Of a stretch of 64,000 bases of DNA, positions 12,501 to 23,697 are shown piece by piece (position 1 is the stretch's first letter; each line of letters begins with the position of its first letter). Origin of the DNA: Hexactinellida sp. DTS-2022 (Eukaryota; Porifera; Hexactinellida); NCBI GenBank assembly GCA_028753945.1, contig JAPNXP010000006.1:620001-684000 (forward strand), in the 5' to 3' direction. The notes beneath the pieces were generated by a model that saw only the letters and a program-made list of their open reading frames with translations, did not search any database and was not told the origin of the DNA. A program made the position numbers and the translations under genes.

Positions 12501-12932
12501 ATTGTGTCTCAAATGTCCCTATAAGTAATACAATATAACATACCATGAACCCTTTTGAGTAACCAGGGCCCGAATTCTCCCATTGATGCCACCAAGCAAT
12601 CACTTCTTAAACACAAAAGTTGAATTAATTGCAACATTTAAAGCGACCAGATTTGCCATAATTATATACTCTCGTTAATATGAACACAAGGGGACCGTCA
12701 AAATCTGTTCGTATCATCCGGAATTCGTATTAAACTTACATGCAATTGTATAGGCTATGAGAACTAAACCTTGTTTGTCATATCCGTGTTCTTATTAACG
12801 AGAGTCTACTGTATAAATAAGCCCTTTTATAAATACCTTTTTAACTAGGAACCCTTCCTTTATGGGAGCTAAGTCAATAGTGGACTTAGATCTATTCGTC
12901 TTCCTTGTCAAAGTATCAGAAACCTCGCACAT
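9547..12932 (-). CDS. pleckstrin-like PH-DEP protein, 7 exons resolved, 3' end uncertain
   Basis: Exons (minus) 12932-12837, 12518-12441, 12063-11986, 11654-11523, 10998-10928, 10557-10466 and 9707-9547 join in phase for 236 residues. A PH domain (about 26-115) starts EGFLVKKGHLRHNWKTRWFI and ends GREFLLQALDRESRDAWGRY. A linker leads to a DEP domain (about 175-236) with FTGASVVNWLLSW, GVRIGQDLIKKGYLQ and a closing FYRF. Pleckstrins bind phosphoinositides through PH and act at the membrane-cytoskeleton interface; DEP assists membrane or GPCR-linked targeting. The start ATG at 12932 is the only one in the first exon that leads straight into PH strand 1. The last exon is unresolved: a good acceptor near 9442 would stop after six codons in repeat-derived sequence, while the distant exon at 5557-5937 is the alternative. 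A second PH domain, present in vertebrate pleckstrin, was not found. Confidence 0.82.
10205..10361. repeat. family B MITE, intact with TA duplication
   Basis: Ends CAGTGGACTCTCGTTAATAG and CTAACGAGAGTCTACTG, with TA on each side. It is nearly palindromic over its whole length (GGCGAAATATCGGTTAA pairs with TTAACCGATATTTCGCC), which makes it the best-preserved copy of this family here. Confidence 0.9.
10574..10765. repeat. MITE, 'GGATGCCGGTTATAAG' family (C), TA duplication
   Basis: Ends CAGTGGATGCCGGTTATAAG and TCCGACATCTACTG, bordered by TA. It carries repeated GTTCTTATAACCG phrases. Sister copies are at 17745, 43675, 47052 and an interrupted one at about 61444. Confidence 0.9.
11350..11495. 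repeat. MITE, GTTATAACGAAG family (H), pleckstrin-like intron
   Basis: Left CAGAAAACTCTCGTTATAAC, right ACCGTGAGTTCACTG. It ends close to the donor of the exon at 11523-11654. Confidence 0.7.
12141..12167. repeat. two degraded units of the 16-bp GCATGC satellite
   Basis: TGCATGCTTTTTTACAGCAT followed by GCTTTTT reproduces the satellite unit of 3224-4577 about 8 kb away from the main array. Confidence 0.8.
12231..12382 (+). repeat. family G repeat (5' hairpin, no TIR)
   Basis: Begins with a GGAGCGCGAGACGCTCC hairpin and closes near TGTATAACACACTGG. The two ends are not inverted repeats of each other. Confidence 0.75.
12667..12811. repeat. family B MITE in pleckstrin-like intron 1
   Basis: ACTCTCGTTAATATGAACAC at the left, with the terminal CAGT lost; ATTAACGAGAGTCTACTG at the right. 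Confidence 0.75.
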
Positions 12933-13661
12933 ATTAAAGAATAAAAAAGATGCTTCAAATCTAGTATAAATACGAACCTAGCTTATCTACATCATGATGA
13001 GATAATACATGTGCCATCATGATATCAGTTAATAACAGAATAGACACATTTAAGAATTGGAACTTATAATATGCTTTCAGTGTTTTCGCCACTAGTTATG
13101 ATGTGAGAGTGGCTTTATAAATCTGTCCTTATTTAGAAATCTTATTATTAAGTTATTTATAAGGTAAATATTTATAGCAAGAAATATATATTATTAAACT
13201 ATACAAATTAGCTTGCTTTCATAATAAACTGATTATTGTACATTACTATTAATATATAGTAATGATAAAAAAACATTTTTTAGGTGATCAAATAATTTCA
13301 CGTATTATACGTAGTGACACGCTATTACTTACATAGAAAGAATAAATAATTGGAGAAAGATAGATTTTTCGTAAAGTACAATATTTACTGTATCGAATTT
13401 ATTAAAAATACTCATTTTCCCGTGGCTACCAAATATCCACAGAAAAAAGATTCCAAAATGTTAATTGGGGCTAAATCGGATATAATAGAAAGATTGTTTT
13501 TAGAACAATGTTGACTCAAAATTTAAATTAATTAGAGTAAAATAAGATTAAGCGAACCTTTAAGGAATGACAACTCTGATTTAAAACAAATTAAAACTAA
13601 ATTTAAATAAATGCAGAAATATACAAATTTCAGAAAATAACTAGACATTAAAGTGAGTATT

Positions 13662-16600
13662 CTATGTATCTTCTATCAACACAGGCACCAAATCAATTGG
13701 CATATGTTGTTCTACATATATCGATAGGGGAGCGCCTATAACCAACACATGATTACCTTTAAGCCAAAACCTCCATAAACCCTTATGAAAACCTCTTGCA
13801 TCCAAATCCCATAACTTAAGGCATTTAGCTAACCGTAACCAGTTATCTAATTTATCCTGGCTTTCAATGGAAATGTACAGAGTGTATACTTCCCCTTTTG
13901 TGTCCGGAATAAAATCAATTTCGCACGGGTTTCTACTGTGATCTAGAAGTCTCGATCTTGAAATTAGGTTGTGTAATAACTCCTCATAACGGTCTGATCT
14001 AAGTTGGTTTACATTTTCAAGTCTTGCGTTTGGATCTGTGTTAATCGCGTGGTTCTTAAAGTATATGTCGTGGAAATATGGATTCATGTTAAGACCGGAT
14101 TGTCCGAAATGGAAAGTGCGAGAAATATCAGGAATTATACACTCTCTGTCCTTCCTAGAAACAGAAATGTAGAATAGGAATGTAGTTAAATGCTGTAAAG
14201 ATATTCCATCTTAATGATGGTCTTCTACACAGTCAGGTACTTGGAACTCATTATTATAAACAAGCCCTATGGTCCCAATTTACAACTTACATAGGGTTTG
14301 TATTTAGTTGAGTTCGCTTATTATGAAGTCTCTCTATTATGAACACAATTTTCGGTCCCTTGAACAAGAACTTATAAACTTTCTCATAATAATTGAATTA
14401 AGAAAATAAATCACAAATTTCTATAAATCTCCTTAGTTTATAATCTCCGTGCTATTAGTCTATAGGCATATGTTTCTACAGTAGATGCCGGATATAAGAA
14501 TATAAAAATTCCTTTCACTTTTAGTATATATGGAATTTCTAAACGAGCGCGAGCGAGAAATCTTTTTTTGGGTGTACAGGATTTTGGCCAATGATAAGGG
14601 AATATTGGGCCCCCGTACAGGGATATGACTCTAATAGGTTGGTATGTATCTACCTAATGTAGTTGGTGCGCATCCACATATCCCAGTCCCAGAGCTTGTC
14701 TGGCTCTGGCCAGCTGCTGACCAGCTCCTGGCTCCAGAGACTCCTCTCCAGCATCCATCCCAGTCCCGGCATAGTCTCCACGCGGTACAGCAGACTGGGG
14801 TCCCCACACGCGTGCGAGTAGCCCTGGTCGTTCCACGCAGACACGCAGTACAGCGAGCTGAGGGATAGTATAGTGTATAAGTGTATTATACAGTCATTTG
14901 TAAATATCTTATAAGTGTATACTGAGGGCTATATAGTGTTGTAACTTGTAAGTGATAACTAATTGTAGTGTAGTGTATTCCCTGTATTAGACATGTTGTA
15001 TTTGATATTTGATGTCGGATAAAACACACCAGTTATAAGAACATATCGGATATAAGTACACTAATGTTGGAAAAGGGTTGCAATACTAATAGCAATTGCT
15101 CTATTAGCAAGTTATTTTCTGTTTAATGTTAATTTTGTTCCTCTAAATGAGGCTCTAATAGCAAGGAAATTTCGTCTGTGTGACTTGACATTACGCGAAC
15201 ACTATACTGTAAGTCAATTAATTGAGTCACTTTTTTACCCAATTAACCTAAAATATTGCAAACCAACTGCAATTCGCTCATTAGACCCTGTATAATATTT
15301 CCCAATTAACCGGTGGCTCCATTAAGCTGAGTCTACTGTACACTCCGTATTAACCTGTCCTCCTTTAGTAGCGACATTGTCTGAGAGAAATACGAAAAGA
15401 AGTCAGGCGCTATATCCAAATCCTCTTCGATAACAATCCCGAACTCAGCTGATGGATGTGTATCAAACATATGCGATAGAGTAGTCTTGTAGTGCTGCGA
15501 AATGCGAGCGTTCCTATATCCGATAGGCTCATTCTCTCTGTACCTAACTTGCAACAGATTACACACATCTGCCACCTCTGCGAAAGTACCGTCGATGTAC
15601 ACAGTTATCAGATCAGGTTGGGAACCTCTGGCACTCAGTAGGGTCCGTAGCATACGGAATAAGTATCTATAGGATCGTATTATGTCAATACATTCTTAAT
15701 TAGATACAGTAGACTCTTGTTAGTACGAACACTGTTAAGGCAAACAAGGTTACATAAGATCTCAAAATTTGTATTACGGTCAATGGGAAGGAGTCCATAG
15801 AATGTTGATAGTTGTTATAGTGAGTCCACGGTTGAAAAGTTTGGGAATCACTACAGTATAATCGCGTTAATACGAACACTGTTAAGGCAAACAAGGTTAA
15901 GTTCTCTTAGCCCAGTGGTTCCCAACCTTTCACCTAAAATTTGGTGGTGCACCTAAATAACAATACGGTGACCCACGACCGTGGTAGTTAAGTAGCAAAG
16001 TTTCTCAACCTGGCTTATTGGCGTTATAGCAATGTACCTCTTCTGTTTGATATGTTTGCAATCTACTATTTCATAGCAAGTATGTTTCTACTGTAAGTAC
16101 AGTTAACATTATTCCAGGGTCTACTGTGTTATGATAACTGCAGTGAACTAGACCCTTGTTAGAGTAAACAGAGTGTATCACTATACTACCTACTAGAGTA
16201 CACTGTATACTATACTACATTACCTAGAGTATACTATACTACATTACCTAGAGTATACTATACTACCTTAGTACCTAATAGAGTACACTGTATACTATAC
16301 TACATTACCTAGAGTATACTATACTACCTTAGTACCTAATAGAGGTATACTATATGACCGATAATATAGAGGTACATTATTACCTGGGCCTATTGCTGGC
16401 TATGACGGCTACAGGCACGCTGTGTATCTCGCTTCTCTCGAGAGGCGGCGGAAAGAAGTCTATCGGCAGCGGATAAGTGCAGTCGCACAGCTGTCCGTAA
16501 CCCTCGTACCTCCCACAGAAATAGCTGCGTCGCTTCGACACAGACACAGGCTCCTGTCTCCAAGCACAGACTCCGTGTTGCGTCTCGAAGCGGAGCGGGA

Positions 16601-18135
16601 ATGTCTCCCGCAGATCGGAGCCCCAATAAGCGTGTCCGTCTGTGTGCGAGAATAGCTCTGCTAGCTTAGTGTAGCCGCTAGGCGTTATCTTGGTAGCAAA
16701 CAGCCAAGTGTCTCTCCAGCCTATGTATATGTATAGTAACTCCCGTTATAACGAGTGTAGTAGCATTAGGTTATTAGCGGAGTAAACCAATTAGGACAGA
16801 CGTGATTACTTATATATCGACCAACACCTTTTCAATATAAATCCTGCGTCCAAAATTGAAATTTGATGATCAAAATGATCTTATACGTATAAGTAATTTC
16901 ATTATAAAATTTAGTTTACAACGAAGTGATTATTACAGCTCTATAAAAGTCCATACAAACTATGCTCAAAATTTGTAGACCAAAAGCCACAGCCGTCTAT
17001 GGGATAACTTATAACTTATCCTATTTAAGTCAAGAAATTTTGTTTTTGTATCAAATATGTTTGCAATTAGAGAATTGATCAATATAAAATATTTATTTAT
17101 TAGTATATTCCTATTTTCTCACCAAGAGACATGATACTCTCACTGCCCATGAGCCTAAGTTTGTTTCTTGCTTTTTCTCCCAAATTGAAGCTGGCTTCAT
17201 CCATAACCATAACACAGACTACCCTAGCAACAGCCAGGGCTTCTAGGAACGCTAACAACTCCACATCCGCCCCCGGATAATAAGTGTCGAATCTTCGCGT
17301 AGCCATGACTCTCCCGGTCCCCAGGTTAAGCACTACTACGTGCATTCCTCTGTCCACTTCGGTTGTGCAGGCGGTGTATACGCTATTCCCTTCTATGCTC
17401 AGCGAAGCGCAGTCGCTACCGGAGCGAAGCAATACTTCCACCTCGCTAAGGGATATATAAGGAATGAGGAATAAGGAAAGGGAAAAATACAGTAGAATCT
17501 TATTAGTACGGGCACCATGGGACCGTCAAAATGCGGATTAAAAAAGTTTGGAACAAGTTTGCCTCGGATTATCGGGGTCTCATAATCCGAGCCAATTATG
17601 AGAGGTATCATGAAAATGCATTATTTCACTAATCCGAAGGAATTCACTAATCGGAACAGAAATTTTTTGAATTGGGACACCTCTGTTCGGATTAGCGAGG
17701 ATGTACTGTAGTATATTTGGGGAATACAAACAACAAATATAGTACAGTGGATGCCGGTTATAAGCACATCGTCGGGAACTGCACTTAATGTTCTTATAAC
17801 CGACATGAATTATATAGGGTTTATGGCAACCGTTTTCCAACATAGTGTGCTTATATCCGATATGTTCTTATAACCGGTGTGCTTATATCCGACATCTACT
17901 GTACCAACAAATGTAGTATAGTATCTATATCTAACCTCTCATCCCCGTGCCTATCGCCGTGTACCACAATTCCCTCCTGAGAGACTATGTATCTCTCTGC
18001 TTGCTCTCCTATCCCGTGATGACGTAGCACGTCCCAGAGTAGGAACAGGTTACAGATAATGAGAATAGTTATAATACAGATTACAATCAGTTTGGTAGAA
18101 GAGAGCTTCAGATAGATTGTTCTTGTAATAAACAT
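13662..18135 (-). CDS. POMGNT1: protein O-mannose beta-1,2-N-acetylglucosaminyltransferase, 6 exons
   Basis: Exons (minus) 18135-17936, 17445-17123, 16720-16384, 15666-15355, 14857-14654 and 14154-13662 join in phase to 622 residues (human protein: 660). The product is a Golgi type II membrane enzyme that adds GlcNAc to O-mannose on dystroglycan-type glycoproteins. There is a short cytosolic tail, then a membrane anchor (about 16-35, [19 protein letters not shown]). A stem/ILEI-like domain follows (about 68-260; [30 protein letters not shown]). The catalytic GT13 domain opens at [12 protein letters not shown], carries the metal motif in [15 protein letters not shown], then [21 protein letters not shown] and [10 protein letters not shown]. 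The closing exon has [14 protein letters not shown] and [17 protein letters not shown] and GTTAAT donors are used beside ordinary ones. Intron 1 holds a complete family C MITE. Confidence 0.97.
16179..16352. repeat. minisatellite (ACTATACTACATTACCTAGA)
   Basis: Phrases such as GAGTATACTATACTAC and AGTACCTAATAGAGTACACT alternate in a short higher-order array within POMGNT1 intron 3, ending about 32 bp before exon 3 (as read on +). Confidence 0.85.
17745..17901. repeat. family C MITE in POMGNT1 intron 1
   Basis: CAGTGGATGCCGGTTATAAG to ATCCGACATCTACTG with TA on both sides; very close to the copy at 10574-10765. Confidence 0.9.
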
Positions 18136-18151
18136 TGCTATTAATATACTG

Positions 18152-18307
18152 CAGTATACTCTGTTAATAGGAACACCAGGGGACCGTAGAAATGTGATCG
18201 TATTAAACGGGAATTATATTACTTGCATGTATTTGTATAGGCTAGGATAATTAAACCTTGTACTCCTTAACCGATATTTCGCTTTATTCGTATTAACGAG
18301 TCTACTG
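18152..18307. repeat. family B MITE just upstream of POMGNT1 ATG
   Basis: Left CAGTATACTCTGTTAATAGG, right ATTAACGAGTCTACTG. It begins about 17 bp upstream of the POMGNT1 start codon, so it must lie in the promoter or 5' leader. Confidence 0.8.
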
Positions 18308-18596
18308 TGTACAGTATAACTCGGTTATAACGTACCCCCTCGGGAAATGAAAATAAGTACGTACTAACCGAGTTTACCCTACATAGAATTACATACTGCT
18401 TTATAAACTTGGGTAAAAGTAGTACTTACTAAGCCAAATTAAATACTAATTATTCGGGTGTACGTGTTATAATCTAAGGTGTCAAAACAAACAACTGTAA
18501 ATATGCTGATTATTAAAATTACTCCTTATCTGTGTCACAGGGTGGTTATTAGGATAAATAGGTACAATAGTTAAGTGGTTGGGTAGCCAGCAGCCT

Positions 18597-21500
18597 CTAC
18601 TCGGGCTGTATGACGTCCTCTGTCTCTGCTATACCAGACCCCTCTGTCTCCTCCTGTCCCACTTCCGGTCCCTCCGCCCCCGCTATGCCCCGCACCATCC
18701 CGTCCACGCCCTCCTTCAGCTGCAGCAGCACTGACTCTATAGCGCCGCGCGCAGCCTCGTCACTGGCAGACTCTGCTAGCTAACAGACAGTGATACATAG
18801 ATATAGTATAGACAGATATATATAGAAATATAGATATATAGATACAGTATAGTTGAGATATAGATATATGTACTGTATGTTTCTATTAATATAGTACGTT
18901 AGATAATATAGTAATAGTAATAGCTGTTAATGTCAGTCTAATACAGTATTTTTCTAATAGTATGTTTCTAGTATACAGTATGTTGTGATATACTATACAG
19001 GAATAGCTGTTAATGTACAGTCTGTTAATACAGTATGTTTCTAACTTTATAAAAGATTCAAAGGATCAAAATTGTTCATAATACAGTGCAATAAAGTATG
19101 TTTCAAACTTTATCTCAAGTACAAGTACTATAAATCCGTATTAACCGGTTTGATTTGTATTGAAAGGCTTTGAAGGGGACTGAAATAGTGTTCGTACTAA
19201 CGAGGTTCTATAGCAGTTATAACAGCTATCCCAACCGTTACACGCTACCTGCTTGGCCTGTTCATATGTCTCCATGGCTAGCTTGAAGTCCCCCGTCTTT
19301 ACGAGTGACTGCGCTATGAGCACGAGTGCGTTCAGCTGCCAGATCTTATCCTCCGCTTCCTCTGCAGCCGCTAGGCTCTTCTCGCCGAACTCACGACTCT
19401 CCTTCCAACGACTCAGCTCGAAACTAGCGCGACCTGTAGCCAGTTATATACAGTCAACTCGCGTTATAACGAAGTGCTTAGTATACAGTATACGTATATA
19501 CAGTGAAAATACTAAACCTTATAGTATACAGTGTAATAATTTATACAGCCACTCGTAAATACACTCCTAATCCTAATCGTGGTCTCATCTAATCATCCTA
19601 TTAGGGACGCAAATATGCTTGGGACCTGCGTTATATCCGCATATTCGTTATAATTATAATTAATTCATTTAGTGCTCTGGGGGAATCTCCATTTCGTTAT
19701 ATCATACTTCGTTAAACGGGAGTTACGAGTATTATACAACTTATTAGGAATATCATACTACTTACTACACTATCTCCCTATACTATATATAGCTCACCTA
19801 TATACTACAGACTATACTACATACTATACTATAGCTCACCTATCTCGTGGTATACCCACGCCAGCTCCTCTGGACTGATCTCCCCGGTCCCCAGCCTCTC
19901 GCTCCACATCGCAATAGCCTCTATGTACTCCTCCTTCAGGAAGTACACCCGCCCCAGGTTCTCGAGACACCGGTTCCTGACGGGCCCGCCCCCACTCAGG
20001 TCCCGGTCTAACAGGAAGTGACGTAGTGCCTCGTCCTCTCTGTTCAGAGAGAGAAGCAGGTTCCCGAGCAGAGCGTGGAGCGTAGCCAGCAGCGAAGACT
20101 TGTCAGGCAATAGGTGCTTATCCAGCTTCTCCATGTACTGCATTAGAGTCTCTCCCTGTAAGGTATGGGGCAATAATACTATGTGCTCAGTACAGCATTA
20201 AGTTAACACAGGTGTTATATTAGGAAATTACTTATACAGTAGATGCCAGTATAAGAACATTCTACTGGAAAATGGTTGGCATATACCAAATATAATTATG
20301 CCGGTTATAAGACACTAATAATACTATGTAATCAGTTAGGGAATTATCTGTATGATTATTGGAAAAAATTTATTAAGAGCGCGAAATTTATAATCCTCTC
20401 TATACCGTACATTAATTTGTGAATTAGTAGTATGTAAATTGTATCAGACTAGGATTAGGAGCGTACGTATTCACAAATGCCTGTACAACACACTGATTAA
20501 TATAACTAATATTACCTGTTCCAGCCCCTGCTCTAGTCTCATGTCATTCAGCGCATTCTCTATCTCCTCCAGATTCTCCAGCACGTACTCAGACTGATCT
20601 CCCCCTTTAACGCCTCTACGAACAGCTGGTCCGTACGGTACCGTTACTACATGCTTTATGTTTCTAAGATACTTGTCTCTCTTGCGGCTGTAAATGGGCT
20701 GCTGCTGGCGCCAGAACTCGGTCCGTCTGTCCAGATACTCCAGACCGTCTATAACCACGTCACGCAGTCCCAAGCGGTCGTTCTCCATCATATCTCTATA
20801 GTGTACATTCCAATCATACACAGGTGTAGCTAGTGTTTTTTAAGGCAAATTAGAGGCCCAAAATGGACCTCTAATTTTTCTCAATGGGCCTCTAATTTTT
20901 AACGTGCTAAGTACTCAATATCATGAAATGTAGAGTGAGGGCCCTCTAATTGTTGGTAGGGCCCTCTAAGCAAATCCTTAAAAAAAACACTGGGTGTAGC
21001 CAAGAAGATTATCCTTACAGAGCTCTCAGTTTCTTGTAATACAGTAGAATCTCGTTAGTACGAACACGGTAATACGAACAAATTTTGACGGTCCCTTGGT
21101 GTCCGTATTAATGAGCAGGGCCGGATTAACCCATGGGCAACCGGGGCAACTGCCCCGGGGCCTCCACCACCAAAGGGCCTCCACCACCAAAGTTGTACTT
21201 CATTTTTCACTGGACAATTGTAGTGGAAGGCAGAGTGGATCATGGGTCAACATTAGTGACCCATGAGGCCATGACCCATCTGACCCATCGCATTTGTGAC
21301 CCATGACCCATTGAGTGACCCATTGACCCAACGTGTTATCCATTGACCTTTTTAAATATCTATTTTTAATATCCAAACATTATGTAACACAATATATGTA
21401 TAATGTATGATGCTTGTCAATCAATTAATTTTGGTAGATTTCTAATACCAAAGAAATACCCTGTAATGTTTCTGGGTAAATTTGATTCGTTCTATAACTG

Positions 21501-23090
21501 GAATTCCAAATGGATCATGGGTCATGGGTCACAGCCGTGACCCATGACCCATGACCCATGACCAGGGCCGGCGGAAGCTCGTGAGAGGTGGGGCGGCCTT
21601 GTATTATGATGATAATTGTGAGGATTGCAGAGTCAAAAAACAGCCCCGCGAAATTTCAGAGTACCAAAAAAATCACAGAAAAAGTGGGGCGGCCCAGGCC
21701 GCCCCAACCGCCGACCCTGCCCATGACCCATGGTCCACTCTGGTGGAAGGAGTTAGGGGCCTCCACAACACTGGTTGCCCCAGGGCCTCCACCTCTGTTA
21801 ATCCGGCCCTGTTAATGAGGTTCTACTGTACTAAATGAAGGCAGTTAAAGGTAAGTTTTCTTATACAGTAAAACCCGGTTATATGAACATCGTCGGGAAT
21901 TGCATATAATGTTCTTAAAACCGTGTCCTTATATCCGGCATTTACTGTACAGTAGAATCTCGTTAATACGAATTTCGGTTAATACGAACAAATTTTCACG
22001 GTCCCTTGGTGTTCGTACGAACTATTATATCAGGTACATGACTGTTGTACTAACGAGGTTCTACTGCATCAAGTTATCAACTAACTTGTCCTTGAATATT
22101 CCTTCCAGATATTCCTTGTCGCTATTCAGCTCTCCCAGCAGATTCCTAACCGTCTGTTTGGACCCATACGGGTTAGGGGGGGACCGCTTTTTCTCGGACC
22201 GCTCCTGTCTCTGAATCATCCCAACCTGCTTTCCGGCCTTCTTCTTCTTCACGGGAGACTCCTAACCACACACTCATTAGTCCCCGTATTATTGGGCAGA
22301 AACTAGCCATGTAACTGAACTCAACTACCGTATTTCTTTTAATAAACGCGTGGCGCTTATTGTTTTGGTGCGCCAAATTGACCCGAATTTTTTAAAAATC
22401 CAGAAAATAATATTTCAGGTCGATTCAAATCCGATAGTAAGAATAAAAATCAATTGAAATAAAATAATTTGGAATTCTTATATATTTAGAATAAATAATT
22501 AGTAAGAAAAAACCGGTGTTAGAAAAACCGGTTTCGACTGTAATGTTATAGTATATTATAGTAGAAGATTTCAAATTTTCGCGCTCCTAAAATAAAAATT
22601 TCCGAAAATCATACCCCATGCCTCCTATTTATACCTGTTGCTTGAAGTAGGTCAGGTCTCCTTTCTTCTCCAGCTTCACCACTTCCGGTCCCCCCACACT
22701 GTTACCGATAGCTTCCTTAGACTTCTGGATTCCCAATCGGAACTCTGCCAGCTCGGGCCTCAGCTTGTGTCCCCTCTCGAAGTACACAAGTGCAAACTCA
22801 AATTCCCCCATTGAGTACAGCACTTCCGCCTTTTGGAACACTCCCTTCACAAAAGTCTTGTCTTCCTTGAGAGAGGCCTCAGCGTCGCCTAGAGCGGTCT
22901 TTCTGTCCCCAAGCGCCAGGTGGCAGCGGGAGCGAGCCACCAGTCCGGTTCGGTTCGTGGGCTCTAACTCTAGAGCCTGGCTGTAGTAGGAGAGAGCTTT
23001 CTCGAAGTAGCCCTCTATAAACAGCTTGTCGCCCTCCGCGAGGTAGATGGCAAACGTGCTCTGGGGACCCTCCTTAGTCTCTTCTCCCAT
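18597..23090 (-). CDS. ODAD4: outer dynein arm docking complex subunit 4 (TTC25), 6 exons
   Basis: Exons (minus) 23090-22635, 22261-22086, 20795-20516, 20155-19840, 19433-19249 and 18779-18597 join in phase to 531 residues. In animals this TPR protein is part of the docking complex that anchors outer dynein arms on ciliary doublets. Exon 1 carries three N-terminal TPRs: STFAIYLAEGDKLFIEGYFE, LVARSRCHLALGDRKTALGD and KAEVLYSMGEFEFALVYFER, followed by GIQKSKEAIGNSVGGPEV, all typical of TTC25. Exon 2 has QTVRNLLGELNSDKEYLEGI, exon 3 has IDGLEYLDRRTEFWRQQQPI. Exons 4-5 hold the C-terminal TPRs (CLENLGRVYFLKEEYIEAIA, WQLNALVLIAQSLVKTGDFK). The acidic tail ends EDVIQPE. The human protein is longer only in its disordered C-terminus. 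Intron 2 (20796-22085) contains the nested transposon stack. Confidence 0.96.
20339..20495 (+). repeat. family G repeat in ODAD4 intron 3
   Basis: GGAATTATCTG at the left, ACAACACACTG at the right, with the internal phrase GATCAGACTAGGATTAGGAG partly conserved. Confidence 0.6.
21231..21742. mobile_element. hAT-type MITE, third level, 8-bp target duplication GTGGAAGG
   Basis: Ends CAGAGTGGATCATGGGTCA and TGACCCATGGTCCACTCTG. GTGGAAGG flanks both sides. The interior is full of GACCCATGA-type palindromes. Confidence 0.9.
21563..21719. mobile_element. hAT-type MITE, innermost level, 8-bp target duplication CCCATGAC
   Basis: Ends CAGGGCCGGCGGAAGC and CCGCCGACCCTG, with CCCATGAC directly before and after. 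Inner arms pair TGGGGCGGCC with GGCCGCCCCA. Confidence 0.92.
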
Positions 23091-23136
23091 TCCTGATATA
23101 GCTATATAGCTGTAGCAAATAATATGAAATGTTATA

Positions 23137-23324
23137 CAGTAAACCTCCAAAGGTGAACACCTCCAAGAAATGAACAACTCCAAAATATGAACCACTTTTT
23201 CTCGGTCCCAAATTTTCCCCATTGATTTAGACACACGTTATGATATATGATGAAAAGTGAACACCTCTCAAATTGTGAACGTTTGGCTGGTCCCCAGGGT
23301 GTTCACTTTCTAAAGGTTTTACTG
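23137..23324. repeat. MITE, CCTCCAAAAGTGAACACC family (I), first of an inverted pair
   Basis: Runs from CAGTAAACCTCCAAAGGTG to CTTTCTAAAGGTTTTACTG just upstream of the ODAD4 start. A third copy is at 45650-45838 in an ANKMY1-proximal site. Confidence 0.92.
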
Positions 23325-23326
23325 TA

Positions 23327-23506
23327 CAGTAAAACCTTTAGAAAGTGAATTGAACACTCTGGGGACCAGGTCAAAATATGTTCACTTTTGAGAGGAGTTC
23401 ACTTTTCATCATATATCATAACGTGTGTCTAAAGCAATGGGGAAAATTTGGGACCGAGAAAAAGTGGTTCATTTCTTGGAGGTGTTCACTTTTGGAGGTT
23501 TTACTG
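23327..23506. repeat. family I MITE, second of the inverted pair
   Basis: Runs from CAGTAAAACCTTTAGAAAG to TTTTGGAGGTTTTACTG in the opposite orientation to its neighbour; a single TA separates the two copies. Confidence 0.92.
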
Positions 23507-23569
23507 TAGTTACGATAATTCCGCTCCTGGATAATTCCTTGCGTACTACCTGCATAATGATGACACAAC

Positions 23570-23697
23570 GAAAAATCTAAAATTACAGCTGTGCCGACTG
23601 CATTTCTCATGTAAAACTATTAATAAATCACCAAAATATAGTGCCTACTGCCTATGAAACAAAAATAGTCGGCACAGCAGTAATTTCAGATTTTTTC
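23570..23697. repeat. family A fold-back MITE
   Basis: AAAAATCTAAAATTACAGCT and GTGCCGAC at the left, GTCGGCACAGCAGTAATTTC at the right, with CCAAAATATAGTGCCTACTG in the loop. Confidence 0.9.

Larger units (their letters stand above)
21116..21811. mobile_element. hAT-type MITE, second level, 8-bp target duplication TTAATGAG
   Basis: Ends are CAGGGCCGGATTAACCC and TTAATCCGGCCCTG. TTAATGAG occurs directly before and after it, a perfect 8-bp duplication as expected for hAT transposition. The inner sequence pairs GGCCTCCACCACCAAAG with GGCCTCCACAACACTGG-type arms. Confidence 0.92.
21042..21828. mobile_element. family B MITE (outermost of a four-level nest), TA duplication
   Basis: CAGTAGAATCTCGTTAGTAC at 21042 pairs with TTAATGAGGTTCTACTG ending at 21828, and TA flanks both ends. 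The original element is about 90 bp once the insertion at 21116-21811 and its target duplication are set aside. It lies in ODAD4 intron 2. Confidence 0.88.

Noticed and set aside
14644..14868. Plus-strand 74-codon ORF
   Set aside because: Antisense of POMGNT1 exon 5 (SAWNDQGY...[10 protein letters not shown]).
16390..16655. Overlapping ORFs on both strands
   Set aside because: Both are shadows of POMGNT1 exon 3, whose frame ends in [11 protein letters not shown].
21551..21838. Plus-strand ORF of 95 codons
   Set aside because: It lies entirely inside nested hAT MITEs.
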